From the NCBI RefSeq assembly GCF_900167345.1, contig NZ_FUXB01000001.1:62001-126000 (forward strand): a stretch of DNA of 64,000 nucleotides, given 5' to 3'. The notes beneath the pieces are model-generated. The model was not told the DNA's origin, did not search any database, and saw only the letters and a list, made by a program, of their open reading frames with translations. The DNA comes from Vibrio cincinnatiensis DSM 19608. Lineage in GTDB: Bacteria; Pseudomonadota; Gammaproteobacteria; Enterobacterales; Vibrionaceae. Of the stretch, positions 7,857 to 16,521 are shown piece by piece (position 1 is the stretch's first letter; every line of letters begins with the position of its first letter). A program made the translations under genes and the position numbers.

Positions 7857-8680
7857 CTGTTTTCACCATAAGAAGTTAATTAAATAAGTTATTGCTCACC
7901 TTTAGACTGACTAAGCAATTTGCAGACCAGTACGGCGCTTAATCAAGTGGTTTCTCGCTGATGAATCCTCTTTATACGTTAAATTTCCATACAAAATAGG
8001 TGGATAATCTATCCATGTTTATTTAATGGAGTGATGTTTTTATAATATTCTTATTATTTATTTATTTTCGAACGATAATGTTGTTATGGGGTGAGTGGTG
8101 TATTGACTGTTTTATTGACGGGGTGATGTGAGGATGGAATTTGTTGCTATAAGTTATGGGCTAATAATGTACAACCATGCACTAGAATTAGTCAGAAATG
8201 CACCAAAATGGCTATTTTTAGCCTGTTATTCATCTTTTTATGAAGATGAAAATGAAGAGAGTGATAAATGTAATCAGGGAATGAGAGGGTTATCACGATT
8301 TATTAAAATTTATAGAATGAAATATTATTGGTTTAAATCACTAGTTTTATTTTCAGGAGGCTTATTTACATAAAACTCTAGGGGAAGAGAATGAAATTGT
8401 ATTATTAGTATTTATGTTTTCAATTTGGATTATTATGTCGATATTGTGTTTATTATTGGTGTTTAATGAATTTCTGGATTTTGTCGCGCCCATTGCTCTT
8501 TGTGATTAATTATTCTGAATTTGTGAGTTTTTATTCTATATTTTGTGCTTTTAATGCATTTCTTCTTGATTTTTCTTTACGGGTTTTCATTTTTTGTCAC
8601 GAATTTTGCACTGTGATGTTTAGTGAAATATGAGATTAATCACTATTCTAATTTAATGACTCTTTGTGGAGAAAATCGAG
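7857..8680. other. AT-rich intergenic region between divergent amino acid operons
   Basis: An 824-base stretch visibly poorer in G+C than its surroundings, separating the leftward alanine symporter from the rightward dgcN. It must hold both promoters. Apart from a doubtful small frame-shifted reading frame (8134-8509) no gene, repeat or terminator was recognised. Confidence 0.6.
8134..8509 (+). pseudogene. Possible small membrane protein, apparently frame-shifted (unrecognised)
   Basis: The first frame runs from ATG 8134 to TAA 8371-8373 (79 residues, with NHALELVRNAPKWLF and a hydrophobic end SLVLFSGGLF). A second frame, shifted by one base, continues from about 8369 to TAA 8507-8509 with a strongly hydrophobic stretch (VLLVFMFSIWIIMS). 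Joined they would give a two-helix membrane protein of about 125 residues. No family was recognised, codon usage is AT-rich like the surrounding gap, and the whole may be chance. Low confidence. Confidence 0.22.
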
Positions 8681-9685
8681 ATGGAACTTAAACAACCTTA
8701 TTTACTCTTTTTAGGGGATGCTGCCGATGCGCTGGCTGCGAAAGTGGCGCAAGGAATTAAAACCTGGCGTCCAGAGTATTGTATTGGTCAATATCGTTTG
8801 GCGGGATGCAATGCTGATGTCGGTTTAGAAGAGATGGATATTACGCAAGCCGTTAATCGAGGTGCAAAAACTTTGATTATTGGTGTGGCTAACCGAGGGG
8901 GGCTGATTTCTCAAGAGTGGATCTCGGTATTGTTGACGGCTATCGAAGCAGGAATGGATATCGCGGCGGGATTGCATAACAAATTGGCGGATATTCCTGA
9001 ATTGGTAAGTGCGGCTGAGAAAAAAGGCACTCGGTTATTGGATGTGCGTTATCCGACTCAGGTTTACCCCGTTGCAAATGGTAAAAAACGTCAAGGTAAG
9101 CGCGTGTTGACGGTGGGAACCGATTGCTCTGTGGGTAAAATGTATACGGCTTTAGCGTTAGAAAAAGAGATGAAAGCTCGTGGTATGGAGGCGGATTTTC
9201 GTGCGACGGGGCAAACGGGCATTCTTATTACCGGTGGGGGTGTGAGTGTGGACTGCGTGGTCGCCGATTTTATTGCCGGTGCGATTGAGACCATTACGCC
9301 GGAATCGACAGAAGAGCATTGGGATGTGGTTGAAGGTCAAGGATCTCTCTTCCACGCCTCTTATGCAGGTGTGACAACCGGCCTTATTCATGGTTCACAA
9401 CCCGATGCCTTAGTGCTTTGTCATGAGCCAACCCGTACGCATATGCGAGGCCTTCCTGAGTATCCTCTTCCTGATCTAAAACAGTGTATGGAAGCGAATT
9501 TAGCCACCGCTCGTGTGACAAATCCGGCAGTAAAATTTGTGGGGGTTTCTATTAATACATCGGCAATGCAAGAAGAGGAAGCCTTGGCCTATATGGACAA
9601 AGTGGAATCGGAGCTTGGACTACCGGTTGTGGATCCTTTTCGCCAAGGCGTCGCTCGGGTTGTTGATAAGTTAGCGGAGGTCTAA
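8681..9685 (+). CDS. dgcN: DUF1611 protein, D-glutamate N-acetyltransferase (DgcN-like)
   Basis: A 334-residue DUF1611 protein with an N-terminal Rossmann-like domain and a C-terminal P-loop domain holding GTDCSVGKMYTAL near residue 146. Proteins of this family paired with an enolase-superfamily racemase (DgcA) were described as the D-glutamate catabolic pair: DgcN acetylates D-Glu, DgcA racemises N-acetyl-D-Glu. Substrate assignment here is inferred from the pairing. ATG 8681 is preferred over GTG 8666 because GGAG at 8668-8671 gives good spacing. The stop overlaps the dgcA start (TAATG). Confidence 0.8.
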   Translation: MELKQPYLLFLGDAADALAAKVAQGIKTWRPEYCIGQYRLAGCNADVGLEEMDITQAVNRGAKTLIIGVANRGGLISQEWISVLLTAIEAGMDIAAGLHNKLADIPELVSAAEKKGTRLLDVRYPTQVYPVANGKKRQGKRVLTVGTDCSVGKMYTALALEKEMKARGMEADFRATGQTGILITGGGVSVDCVVADFIAGAIETITPESTEEHWDVVEGQGSLFHASYAGVTTGLIHGSQPDALVLCHEPTRTHMRGLPEYPLPDLKQCMEANLATARVTNPAVKFVGVSINTSAMQEEEALAYMDKVESELGLPVVDPFRQGVARVVDKLAEV

Positions 9686-10659
9686 TGGAGGTTTGTCTGC
9701 ATACCCACCGTTGGCCGATCCGAGGCAGTTTTACCATTGCTCGTGGCAGTAAAACCTGCGTCAACACGATAATTGTTGAAATGAAAAGTCAAGGAGGCGT
9801 GGGGCGTGGTGAATGCGTTCCCTATGGTCGGTATGGTGAATCTATAGAGAGTGTATTAGCGCAAATCGCGTCGGTAATTCCAGAGATTAAAGCAGGGTTA
9901 ACACGGGTTCAATTGCAGGAGAGGCTTCCCTCGGGGGCCGCGCGTAACGCGATTGATTGTGCGATGTGGGACTTAGAGTGTAAGTTATCGAATCGGTCGA
10001 TTTGGGATATAACGGGTATTCAAGCGAGTCCATTAACAACCGCTTATACCTTGTCGCTTGATACACCGTTAAACATGGAACAGGCAGCGAAAGATAATGC
10101 ACATCGCCCCCTGTTAAAATTGAAACTGGGTGGTCCGGAAGATCTTGCCCGAGTGCAAGCCGTTCGCCGTGGAGCGCCGAGTGCGAGGATCGTACTTGAT
10201 GCTAACGAAGCTTGGACGCCTGACATTTATTTAGCCTTGATCCCTGAGTTGGAAACATTGGGGGTAGCGATGATTGAGCAGCCGTTTCCTGCTCATCAAG
10301 ATCAAATACTTGCGCATTTGCCACGTCCGATTCCTCTCTGTGCGGATGAATCTTGTCATGATCGAGCGAGTTTACCCGACATTATCGGACGGTACGACAT
10401 GATCAATATTAAGACGGATAAAACAGGTGGATTAACCGAAGCGCTGGCTTTAAAAGCGGAAGCAAGCGCCGCCGGTTTAAGTGTCATGGTTGGCTGTATG
10501 CTTTCCTCTTCATTGAGTATGGCTCCTGCATTTGTTGTGGCGCAAGGGGTAGATATGGTGGATTTAGATGGGCCGCTACTGCTGGCTCAAGATATCGAAT
10601 CTGGTTTTGAATTTGAGCGCAATGTGATGTTGCCTTTCAAGTTTGAATTATGGGGTTAA
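9685..10659 (+). CDS. dgcA: Enolase-superfamily racemase (DgcA/dipeptide epimerase type)
   Basis: A 324-residue member of the muconate lactonizing subgroup of the enolase superfamily, the group of L-Ala-D/L-Glu epimerases. Catalytic and metal ligands are visible in order: the KxK motif in LLKLKLGG near residue 148, Asp in IVLDANEAW near residue 173, Glu in MIEQPFPA near residue 198, Asp-Glu in LCADESCH near residue 222, and Lys in INIKTDKTGG near residue 245. Its one-base overlap with dgcN and the downstream D-amino acid transaminase favour N-acetyl-D-glutamate racemase; a cell-wall dipeptide epimerase (YcjG-like) is the alternative. Confidence 0.8.
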   Translation: MEVCLHTHRWPIRGSFTIARGSKTCVNTIIVEMKSQGGVGRGECVPYGRYGESIESVLAQIASVIPEIKAGLTRVQLQERLPSGAARNAIDCAMWDLECKLSNRSIWDITGIQASPLTTAYTLSLDTPLNMEQAAKDNAHRPLLKLKLGGPEDLARVQAVRRGAPSARIVLDANEAWTPDIYLALIPELETLGVAMIEQPFPAHQDQILAHLPRPIPLCADESCHDRASLPDIIGRYDMINIKTDKTGGLTEALALKAEASAAGLSVMVGCMLSSSLSMAPAFVVAQGVDMVDLDGPLLLAQDIESGFEFERNVMLPFKFELWG

Positions 10660-10669
10660 AGGAAAAGTG

Positions 10670-11527
10670 ATGGAACGGATAGTTTATTTAAATGGCGAGT
10701 ATGTGAAAGAGTCGGCGGCAACCATTTCAGTGTTTGATCGCGGCTTTTTATTTGCAGATGCCGTCTATGAAGTCACCGCGGTGTTAAAGGGAAAATTGAT
10801 CGATCACTCTGGGCACTTAGCCAGACTCGAACGTTCTGCCAGAGAGCTTGGGATAAGGCTGCCAGTGACAGGAGACGAGTTAACGAAAATCCAGCGTACA
10901 CTGATTGAAAAAAATGGTTTGGTCGAAGGGGGAATTTATCTTCAGTTAACGCGTGGCTCAGAAGGTGATCGAGATTTTTCTTATAGTGAAGAGATTAAGC
11001 CGACTCTTGTGTTATTCACACAAGCACGCCAGTTGATTGAAAGTCCGAAAGTTAAAACGGGTATCGAAGTGATTTCTATCGACGATATCCGCTGGCGTCG
11101 TCGTGACATTAAAACCACCAGTTTACTCCCCGCTTGCATGGCAAAGCATGCTGCACATTTGGCAGGCGCTGAAGATGTATGGATGATTGAAGAGGGGTTT
11201 GTGACCGAAGGGGGATCGAGTAACGCTTACATTGTTACTAAAGAAGGAACCTTGGTCACGCGTCCTCTGAGTCATGATATTCTTCATGGAATAACACGAG
11301 CTTCACTCATGGCTCTCGCCAAAGAATATTCGATGGTGGTTGAAGAGCGGTTTTTCACTATCGAAGAAGCATATGCCGCCCAAGAAGCTTTTATCAGTTC
11401 GGCTACCACGTTCATTTGGCCCGTGGTAGCGATTGATGGTAAGCCGATTGGTGAGGGTAAACCCGGTGAGATTTCACTGAGATTACGCGACATCTATATC
11501 AAGACTGCCCTTGAGTTCGCTCAATAA
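10670..11527 (+). CDS. dat: D-amino acid aminotransferase (class IV)
   Basis: Fold-type IV PLP aminotransferase of 285 residues, the usual length of D-alanine transaminase. The opening YLNGEYV and SVFDRGFLFADAVYEV is typical, the PLP Lys lies in DIKTTSLLPACMAKHAA near residue 144, and EGGSSNAYIV near residue 177 binds the cofactor. It interconverts D-amino acids and 2-oxo acids, for example D-Ala plus 2-oxoglutarate to pyruvate plus D-Glu. ATG 10670 is chosen for the AAAGGA site 10 bases upstream. It ends the dgcN-dgcA-dat operon and is convergent with the next gene, leaving 2 bases between stops. Confidence 0.88.
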   Translation: MERIVYLNGEYVKESAATISVFDRGFLFADAVYEVTAVLKGKLIDHSGHLARLERSARELGIRLPVTGDELTKIQRTLIEKNGLVEGGIYLQLTRGSEGDRDFSYSEEIKPTLVLFTQARQLIESPKVKTGIEVISIDDIRWRRRDIKTTSLLPACMAKHAAHLAGAEDVWMIEEGFVTEGGSSNAYIVTKEGTLVTRPLSHDILHGITRASLMALAKEYSMVVEERFFTIEEAYAAQEAFISSATTFIWPVVAIDGKPIGEGKPGEISLRLRDIYIKTALEFAQ

Positions 11528-11529
11528 AT

Positions 11530-12882
11530 TTATGAGCTATGCTCTTTCGTGATTTCACCCAGCTTTGCGCTGGGTGCCTTGCGCCGAGTAGAGAAGAATA
11601 AGATAAGCCCAGGCAGATAAAGCACACTTGAGAGTAAAAGCGTGTCTAACCCAGCGGCATAGATAAGCCAGATTCCATAAAGGCTGGCTCCCATTCCAAC
11701 CAGAGTTATCCTCCAGCTTAGTTGCTGCTTGAAAGCAACCTTAACCAGATAAGCCCCAACAAGAAAGTAGGGGATAAGAATCATCGACGTTGAGAGCAAA
11801 ACTAACGCGTTGTAACTTTCTCCAGTAAATAAAATCATCAATAAGCAAAATTGAATAGTACAACTGGTCAGCATCAGCGCATGCGTAGCGGTTCCACGTT
11901 CATTGGTTCGAGTAAAACGTTTTGGAAAAGCACCGTGTTGCGAAGCAATATAAGGCACTTCTGCGGCATAAAGTATCCAGCTTAAATAAGAGGCAAGGAC
12001 CGACACAATAAGCCCGAGGCTGATCAATAGCCGTCCCGGGCCTCCGGCAAGATGTGCCATGATGCCAGCCATGGATGGGTTTGAAAGCCCTGCGACATCG
12101 GAACGGCTCATGACGCCGAGCGCTAATAAGGTGACTGCCACATAAAGCACCAAAGCGAACAAGACACCTAAGAACGTCGCTTTGCCAATGTCATTGCGTT
12201 TGCGAGCCCGCAGCGATAAAACGATGGCCCCTTCAATTCCGGTAAAGACCCATAAAGTGATCAGCATGGTATTTTTAACTTGATCAATAAAAGGGGTATT
12301 TAAGTTTTCTCCGGCTCGATCATAGTGAAAGGTGGCGGGTTCAAATGCCCAATAAGCCACCACTATAAAGGCTAAGAGAGGAAGAGCTTTAGCTATCGTG
12401 GCGAGTAAATTAATTAATGCTGCCTGTTTAACACCTCGTAAGACAAGATAATGGACTGACCACAAAACGAGTGAAGCGCCGATAAAGGAACTTAGCGTAT
12501 TACCATCGCCAAAAATGATGTGCTCGGGAGTATCCAATAGAGCCCCTAGGCCCGCAAAGGCTACCACTAAGTAACCAACGACGCCAATGGTGGCACAGAG
12601 CCAATAACCCCATGCAGAGATAAATCCAGCTACCTCCCCAAATCCTTCTCGAGCGTAGGTATAAATGCCCCCATCAAGATCGGGTTTTAATCGTGATAAA
12701 TACAGGAAACATCCTGCCAGCAGCATGATGCCAATGCCGGTGATGAACCATGCCGTAATAATCGCATCAACCCCTGCGACTTCAGCCATATTCTGTGGCA
12801 GGCTAAAGACACCAGCGCCCACCATAGAGCTGAAAACCAATGCGGTTAACATGGTTAGGCCAAGTTTTTGATTTCCTTTCAT
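11530..12882 (-). CDS. APC-superfamily amino acid permease (APA family)
   Basis: A 450-residue transporter with about twelve hydrophobic segments. The N-terminal SSMVGAGVFSLPQNMA resembles the unwound helix-1 substrate loop of the APC superfamily; overall it looks like the basic amino acid/polyamine antiporter (ArcD/YdgI) group. Its start overlaps the stop of the upstream methyltransferase gene by 4 bases (ATGA), so the two are co-translated. Pairing with a homocysteine S-methyltransferase recalls E. coli mmuP-mmuM, so S-methylmethionine or another methionine-related compound is the likely substrate, but this is inference. Confidence 0.8.
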   Translation of the reverse strand: MKGNQKLGLTMLTALVFSSMVGAGVFSLPQNMAEVAGVDAIITAWFITGIGIMLLAGCFLYLSRLKPDLDGGIYTYAREGFGEVAGFISAWGYWLCATIGVVGYLVVAFAGLGALLDTPEHIIFGDGNTLSSFIGASLVLWSVHYLVLRGVKQAALINLLATIAKALPLLAFIVVAYWAFEPATFHYDRAGENLNTPFIDQVKNTMLITLWVFTGIEGAIVLSLRARKRNDIGKATFLGVLFALVLYVAVTLLALGVMSRSDVAGLSNPSMAGIMAHLAGGPGRLLISLGLIVSVLASYLSWILYAAEVPYIASQHGAFPKRFTRTNERGTATHALMLTSCTIQFCLLMILFTGESYNALVLLSTSMILIPYFLVGAYLVKVAFKQQLSWRITLVGMGASLYGIWLIYAAGLDTLLLSSVLYLPGLILFFSTRRKAPSAKLGEITKEHSS

Positions 12883-13811
12883 CCGCGCACCTCACTTGAG
12901 GCAAAATGTTGGCTTAAGAGTGCAATGTGTTCTGGGCCAATACCGCAGCACCCTCCAATCAAAGAAGCGCCTTGTTGTTGCCATCGCTGAGCCCAATCTA
13001 AGTAGCTGAGTGGGGTGAGGTCATCACGTAGCTCATCTAATCCATCATTCGCCGTGGCGGTTTTGGGTTGAGGAGGGAAAGCATTGGCATAAGCGCCAAG
13101 TTCAATATTAGAGTGGCCAAGCTGAGTCAAGGTATGTTTCGCAACACGGAGGGCGTCTTCAATCACTTCGGGTTGACAACAGTTAAATAAGATGGCCGAA
13201 ACACCGCTGCTGGCCATTTGTTTGACCGCCTCTTCTACACATTGACCAGAGCGTAGGGTGGGGGATGTTGTCGCCTCACTGTCTTCAAGCGTAAACGAGA
13301 CCCAGAAAGGTTTGTTATGGTTATCTAACGCTTTGACTAATCGATGCAGTTCTAATGCTTCTTCAATTAAGCTTTGAGTTTCAGCCAGCCAAAGATCCAC
13401 ATAAGGAGTGAGGCCTTGAATGAGTGGCGTGGCTATCTGTTCTGCTTTTTCTGGTTGGTAGAGGTCTGCGCGGTAGGAACCAAACAGTGGTGGAAGAGAT
13501 CCCGCAACCAAGGTTTCCGGATGATGAGCGTTGACGACGGCTTGACGTGCCACTTTCCCTGCGAGATCAGCTAAAGCTAACCCTTCTGAGCTAAAACGCT
13601 TTTCACCAATATGAAAAGGGACAAGTGCATAACTGTTACTGGTTATCAACTGAGCTCCGCTCTCAATAAACGCTTGGTGTACCTCTTCCACGATTTCTGG
13701 TGCTTCCATTAGAGCAAGTGCCGACCACTCAGGTTGTCGAAAAGGTGCTTTCCGGCGCTCCAACTCTCGCCCCATTCCCCCGTCCAATATTCGTACCGCA
13801 TGCGTTGACAT
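12879..13811 (-). CDS. mmuM: Homocysteine S-methyltransferase (MmuM-like)
   Basis: A 310-residue zinc-dependent methyltransferase that makes methionine from homocysteine and S-methylmethionine or S-adenosylmethionine. The zinc ligands are the Cys in ILFNCCQPE near residue 217 and the Cys pair in IGGCCGIGPEHI near residue 283; the N-terminal ILDGGMGRELER is family-typical. ATG 13811 is preferred to the in-frame ATG at 13817 because GAGGG upstream then has usable spacing. It is the first gene of an operon with the downstream permease, and the upstream region holds tandem MetJ-box-like octamers. Confidence 0.88.
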   Translation of the reverse strand: MSTHAVRILDGGMGRELERRKAPFRQPEWSALALMEAPEIVEEVHQAFIESGAQLITSNSYALVPFHIGEKRFSSEGLALADLAGKVARQAVVNAHHPETLVAGSLPPLFGSYRADLYQPEKAEQIATPLIQGLTPYVDLWLAETQSLIEEALELHRLVKALDNHNKPFWVSFTLEDSEATTSPTLRSGQCVEEAVKQMASSGVSAILFNCCQPEVIEDALRVAKHTLTQLGHSNIELGAYANAFPPQPKTATANDGLDELRDDLTPLSYLDWAQRWQQQGASLIGGCCGIGPEHIALLSQHFASSEVRG

Positions 13812-13839
13812 AGTCATCCCTCATTATAATTAGAATTCA

Positions 13840-13871
13840 AAAAGTCTAGATGTTTAGACGGCTAAAAGGCT
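13840..13871 (-). promoter_or_regulatory. Tandem MetJ boxes upstream of mmuM
   Basis: On the minus strand four adjacent octamers read AGCCTTTT, AGCCGTCT, AAACATCT and AGACTTTT (13871 down to 13840). Against the MetJ consensus AGACGTCT they score 5, 7, 6 and 6 of 8, in the head-to-tail register that MetJ needs. They lie 29-60 bases before the mmuM start. Confidence 0.65.
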
Positions 13872-13945
13872 AAATCAAAAGAAAGAAAAATACAAATGGT
13901 TTGTGATTAAAAATGATTGATTGAGATGGGTGATGAATCGATAAG

Positions 13946-13977
13946 CATTGAGCCTAACGGTATCGTTAGGCTCAATG
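13946..13977. terminator. Terminator-like hairpin downstream of the ABC binding-protein gene
   Basis: Perfect 14-base inverted repeat (13946-13959 with 13964-13977) and a 4-base loop, placed just after the stop of the leftward binding-protein gene and before the mmuM promoter region. The U tract is poor. Confidence 0.65.
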
Positions 13978-13985
13978 GGTGAGGA

Positions 13986-15071
13986 TTAAGGAAGTTGAGT
14001 GACGAAGGTGCCTTGAGGGATAACCGGTAAATATTTTTGATAGAAATCCAGATAGGCTTGCTCGGGGTTGAGATCAGTAAAGACATCAGGGTAGAGCGCC
14101 TTGGCATAAAACTGAATCATTGCGCCATCCATAATGGTTCGACATGCACCATGATAGGCGGCATACATCCGGTTGTTTTTTACTGCATTAATGGAAGACC
14201 AACCCAGCCGCTGTTTAAAGCCCGCTAGCCGTTGTTTTGCCGTTTCTTCGGGTACGTCTTGCCCTATGAGCATTGCATTGCTGGCGGTGCCGGACTCATA
14301 CCCTGTAATGACAATCACATCGGGGTTACTGGCAATGATTTGTTCAGGGTTAAGTTTTCCCCACCATTCGACATAAGGGGCTGAAATATTATCGCCACCC
14401 GCCATGGTTGAGATAGCCCCCCACATGTTTTTACCAAAGGTGTAGCCCACTTCATTCACACCGGTTGCACCATATTCGGTATAGATTTTTGGTTGAGGTT
14501 TATTTGCCGCAGCCAGTCGTTGAGTTATCTTCTCTACACTTTCCTGATATTCATTCGCAATGGTTTCAGCCCGTTTTTCTTGACCCGTGATGATGCCAAT
14601 CAGTTGAGTGCTTTTTACATGCCGTTCTACCGTTTGAGCATTATAATCGACAACCACAATAGGAATGCCCATTGCTTCAAGGCGAGAGATTTCCGTGCTC
14701 AAGGCCTTATATTGCCAATCGGCTAATAGGATGAGGTCAGGGTTTAGGCTGATCACTTTTTCTATCGAAAATGAATTGGTATCCACTCGGCCAATTTCAG
14801 GGATATCATCCAGTGAGGGACGATGGTTAACATACATCTCCCAGTTGGCTGGCCGAGCTTGCCAGATGTATTTTGACATACCAACGACGTTGTCATAGGC
14901 CGCTTCTGTACCAATCGCCATATAGTCTTCAGGGTAAAACCCAACAATAACGCGTTGAGCGGGAGCGTTAAAGGTGACTTGCCTTTCTAATACATCGGTA
15001 ACGGTGGTCACCGCTGAGAAGGCTGTGGCGCTAAAAGCCAGTGAAGCCATGAGCAGGAATTTTTTGTACAT
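13986..15071 (-). CDS. Periplasmic binding protein of an iron-complex type ABC importer
   Basis: A 361-residue class III (BtuF/FecB/TroA-like) solute-binding protein. The first 19 residues form a clear Sec signal (KKFLLMASLAFSATAFSA). Motifs such as FSIEKVISLNPDLILL, GIPIVVVDYN and NPDVIVITG belong to the fold. It is transcribed away from the permease and ATPase genes that complete the importer, with a Fur-like box in the shared promoter region, so a ferric siderophore or heme-like ligand is likely. Members of this family also carry cobalamin or molybdate, and sequence alone does not decide. Confidence 0.82.
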   Translation of the reverse strand: MYKKFLLMASLAFSATAFSAVTTVTDVLERQVTFNAPAQRVIVGFYPEDYMAIGTEAAYDNVVGMSKYIWQARPANWEMYVNHRPSLDDIPEIGRVDTNSFSIEKVISLNPDLILLADWQYKALSTEISRLEAMGIPIVVVDYNAQTVERHVKSTQLIGIITGQEKRAETIANEYQESVEKITQRLAAANKPQPKIYTEYGATGVNEVGYTFGKNMWGAISTMAGGDNISAPYVEWWGKLNPEQIIASNPDVIVITGYESGTASNAMLIGQDVPEETAKQRLAGFKQRLGWSSINAVKNNRMYAAYHGACRTIMDGAMIQFYAKALYPDVFTDLNPEQAYLDFYQKYLPVIPQGTFVTQLP

Positions 15072-15190
15072 ACGGTAAACTCTTTATATGCCATTAAATA
15101 AGGGTTGAGCGCTGGATCGCGTTAGATTTTCGAAATGATTATAAGAATATATTAAATGATTATGCAAATAGTTATTATTTAGACTGTTTG

Positions 15191-15209
15191 AACGGTAGTA
15201 ATTATCATT
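15191..15209. promoter_or_regulatory. Candidate Fur box
   Basis: AACGGTAGTAATTATCATT matches the 19-base Fur consensus (AATGATAATCATTATCATT register) at 15 positions, with the right half ATTATCATT perfect. It lies between the divergent binding-protein gene and the permease operon. A weaker candidate is near 15160-15178. Confidence 0.55.
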
Positions 15210-15305
15210 TGTTGAATGCTATTATTCGCAGCTAAGTCAGCGTAATGCGCACAGATTCAATGCTTGTACGATTAATCACCCACAGGCTTATTCGAGAAAA
15301 TAAGA

Positions 15306-15449
15306 ATGAAAAGAAAGACTTTGCTCACCTCTTTTACCATTACTGCGCCATCAGGTTTGGCGACTTCAAAAATAAATATGCACGACGGTTTCCTCGCTTG
15401 TCAGGTTGCCATCGACTTTTCCTCCCACCCTGTTGTTCTTGGTGACTAA
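15306..15449 (+). CDS. Small hypothetical ORF before the permease gene
   Basis: ATG 15306 to TAA 15447-15449 encodes 47 residues beginning MKRKTLLTSFTITAPSG and ending HPVVLGD. It stops 18 bases before the permease start, in the same direction, and could be a leader or coupled small protein, or the remnant of a longer gene. No family was recognised and no strong Shine-Dalgarno sequence precedes it; an overlapping frame from 15245 is equally open. Confidence 0.3.
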   Translation: MKRKTLLTSFTITAPSGLATSKINMHDGFLACQVAIDFSSHPVVLGD

Positions 15450-15467
15450 AAGACTGAGCGAATAAAA

Positions 15468-16520
15468 ATGATCTCTGATGTATTACAAGATGCTGTCATA
15501 ACACAGCGAGCAAGTGAACGTCGCCGTAGTTGGATGTTATTTGGCTTCGGTTTATTGCTCATCGCCTCCTTTATTCTAGATATTATGACCGGCCCCTCGA
15601 TGATCGATGTGACCTCGGTACTGCATGCATTACTGGAATGGATGGGGCTTCCTTTTCAGGTTGATGCTTCCACACAAGTGATTGTCAAAAATTTACGATT
15701 GCCTATTGCATTGATGGCCATTTTCGTTGGTGGATCGCTTGGGGTGGGCGGTGCAGAAATGCAAACGTTGTTGAATAATTCAATGGCGAGCCCTTATACG
15801 TTGGGAATGGCTGCCGCAGCTGGATTTGGTGCCGCTTTAGTACTTTATGTTGGTTCGCTAGGGATAGAGAGCCATTTTGCGGTTCCCTTAGGCGCTTTTG
15901 TTTGCTGTATGCTTTCTGCTTGCTTTCTCTTTGCTCTTGCATCGGTTCGTCATATTGGTTCTGGGCAGTTGATTTTGGCCGGTATCGCTTTGCTATTTTT
16001 ATTTCAATCTTTACTCTCCTTAGTGCAGTTCATCTCTTCACCGGAGCTAAGCCAGCAAATTTTGTTTTGGTTGTTTGGCAGTTTATCGAAAGCAACGTGG
16101 AATAACTTGATGATCACCGCTGTCGTGGTCAGTTTGAGTGTTGTACTGTTACTAAAAGATGCTTGGAAGTTAACGGCACTGCGTTTAGGGGAAGAGCGGG
16201 CAAAAAGCCTCGGGGTGAATATTGTTCGGCTCAGGTTAAAAACATTATTTCTCGTTGCACTGATGACGGCCACGGTGACCAGCTTCGTGGGTATTATTGG
16301 GTTTATTGGTATTGTCGCTCCCAATATCGCTAAGATTTTGGTCGGTGAGGATCAACGTTTCTTTCTTCCCTTATCCTTTTTAATCGGTGCATTTTTACTC
16401 TCTACCGCCTCTGTTTTATCGAAAGTAATTGTTCCAGGAGCGCTGTTCCCAATTGGTATTGTGACCGCCATTGTTGGAGTGCCCTTTTTCTTTTGGCTCA
16501 TTATTGGCAAGGCGCGTTAA
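15468..16520 (+). CDS. FecCD-type ABC transporter permease
   Basis: A 350-residue inner-membrane permease of the BtuC/FecCD family with about nine or ten hydrophobic segments. Characteristic stretches are RLPIALMAIFVGGSLGVGGAEMQTLLNNSMASPYTLGMAAAAGFGAA (residues about 79-125) and GFIGIVAPNIAKILVGEDQR near residue 288, which contains the coupling helix. The ATPase gene starts one base after its stop. With the divergent binding protein it forms a complete importer. Confidence 0.9.
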   Translation: MISDVLQDAVITQRASERRRSWMLFGFGLLLIASFILDIMTGPSMIDVTSVLHALLEWMGLPFQVDASTQVIVKNLRLPIALMAIFVGGSLGVGGAEMQTLLNNSMASPYTLGMAAAAGFGAALVLYVGSLGIESHFAVPLGAFVCCMLSACFLFALASVRHIGSGQLILAGIALLFLFQSLLSLVQFISSPELSQQILFWLFGSLSKATWNNLMITAVVVSLSVVLLLKDAWKLTALRLGEERAKSLGVNIVRLRLKTLFLVALMTATVTSFVGIIGFIGIVAPNIAKILVGEDQRFFLPLSFLIGAFLLSTASVLSKVIVPGALFPIGIVTAIVGVPFFFWLIIGKAR

Positions 16521-16521
16521 T

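Noticed and set aside
15120..15180. Additional Fur boxes in the ABC promoter region
   Set aside because: Best alternative matched about 12 of 19 bases, expected by chance in AT-rich DNA.
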